DNA from: an uncultured Chloroflexota bacterium
GTDB lineage: Bacteria; Chloroflexota; Limnocylindria; Limnocylindrales; Limnocylindraceae
Assembly: GCA_903938075.1 (NCBI GenBank)
Contig: CAJABS010000170.1
Location: 1 to 7,387, forward strand
DNA: 7,387 nucleotides
Direction of reading: 5' to 3'
Below the pieces are notes generated by a model. It saw nothing but the letters and a program-made list of their open reading frames with translations, was not told the origin of the DNA and did not search any database. Shown in pieces: positions 6,862 through 7,387 of this stretch. Each line of letters opens with the position of its first letter. The stretch's first letter is position 1. A program made the translations under genes and the position numbers.

Positions 6862-7387
6862 GCGGGGAGAGCCTCCGCCGCGCAACCGCGGCAGAGCTTC
6901 GCGCCGCATTCCAGTCGGGTGCCGCTACGTCGCGCGCTGTCACCGACGAACTCTTTGCCGCCATTGAACGTGAAGACGGAGTTCTTGGCGCGTGGCTGCA
7001 CCTGCGGCAGGAGGAGGCGCGCGCTGAGGCAGATCGAGCCGATGCGCGCTATGCAGCGGCACGTGCCGCCGGCGCCGCAGCGCTCAACGAACTCCCACCA
7101 CTCCTCGGCGTTCCCGTCGCGCTGAAAGATCTCGTCAACCTCACCGGAACGCCAACAACCGCTGGCTCGCGAATTCTTGAGGGGTACATCAGCCCGTACG
7201 ACGCCACCATCGCCGTGCGCCTGAAAGAGGCGGGCGCTGTGCTTCTGGGAAAGACCAACATGGACGAATTCGCCATGGGCTCCTCGACGGAGTTCTCCGC
7301 CTACAAGAAGACGGTGAATCCGTGGGGCATCGATCGAGTCCCAGGCGGCTCATCGGGTGGATCTTCAGCTGCGGTGGCAGCGTTCCA
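6858..7387 (+). CDS. gatA: Asp/Glu-tRNA amidotransferase subunit GatA, N-terminal part, runs off the right edge
   Basis: GatA is the amidase subunit of GatCAB: it releases ammonia from glutamine for amidation of Glu-tRNA(Gln) or Asp-tRNA(Asn). The window holds 176 complete codons of a protein usually near 480-490 aa. The amidase-signature fold is clear: LLGVPVALKD with catalytic Lys K90, TTAGSRIL (100-107), SPYDATIAVRLKEAGAVLLGKTNMDEFAMGSSTE (from 112), and VPGGSSGGSSAAVAA (161-175), which carries the cis-Ser of the Ser-cisSer-Lys triad, expected at S165 by offset from Staphylococcus aureus GatA (K79/S154). The nucleophilic Ser lies beyond the window edge. The start at 6858 gives MSGESLRRATAAELRAAF, a typical GatA N-terminal helix. 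I see no frameshift. Whether gatB follows cannot be seen. Confidence 0.95.
   Translation, partial: MSGESLRRATAAELRAAFQSGAATSRAVTDELFAAIEREDGVLGAWLHLRQEEARAEADRADARYAAARAAGAAALNELPPLLGVPVALKDLVNLTGTPTTAGSRILEGYISPYDATIAVRLKEAGAVLLGKTNMDEFAMGSSTEFSAYKKTVNPWGIDRVPGGSSGGSSAAVAAF

Noticed and set aside
1..7387. Novel defence, mobile or other undescribed gene system
   Set aside because: All coding space is filled by five housekeeping genes with intact family motifs. No direct-repeat array, inverted terminal repeats, transposase, integrase, tRNA attachment site or unexplained ORF was seen.

Overview
The window is ordinary bacterial chromosome. It is GC-rich (above 60% by eye), densely coding, and all five genes lie on the + strand: groL (chaperonin), pcrA/uvrD (SF1A helicase), ligA (NAD+-dependent DNA ligase), gatC, and the first 176 codons of gatA (tRNA-dependent amidotransferase). 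Every protein is recognised from its family motifs. I see no mobile element, CRISPR array, RNA gene, toxin-antitoxin pair or defence module, and I do not think the window holds an undescribed system.

Layout. Positions 1-82 are a leader holding a short hairpin and a Shine-Dalgarno site. groL follows (83-1708) and ends in a strong intrinsic terminator (1728-1768). Only 23 bp later a compact promoter-like element (TAGAAT, 1792-1797) sits 6 nt before the GTG start of pcrA (1804-4443). pcrA overlaps ligA (4440-6530) by ATGA. After 25 bp, carrying a second element of the same design (TAGGAT, also 6 nt before the start codon), come gatC (6556-6861) and gatA (from 6858), again overlapping by ATGA. 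There is no gene-free stretch over 300 bp; the longest is the 95-bp groL-pcrA gap.

Organism. The pcrA-ligA-gatC-gatA order resembles the Gram-positive arrangement (in Bacillus subtilis pcrA-ligA lies a few genes upstream of gatCAB). The TANNNT element directly before a start codon resembles leaderless promoters described in Deinococcus and Actinobacteria. The Cys-free GroEL lacks the GGM-repeat tail of proteobacterial GroEL. Together these suggest a GC-rich Terrabacteria lineage such as Chloroflexota or Actinobacteriota. That is inference; no marker here fixes the phylum. Very short spacers and gene overlaps suggest a compact genome.

Function. groL is insulated from the downstream block by its terminator. 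PcrA and LigA form a DNA-maintenance pair (strand unwinding, nick sealing) translated in a coupled manner. GatC and GatA are subunits of the enzyme that makes Gln-tRNA(Gln) and/or Asn-tRNA(Asn) by transamidation; gatB should lie beyond the right edge or elsewhere. The points most worth a second look are the twin leaderless-type promoters, the extreme CCA proline codon bias in groL, and lineage-specific insertions in PcrA and LigA.
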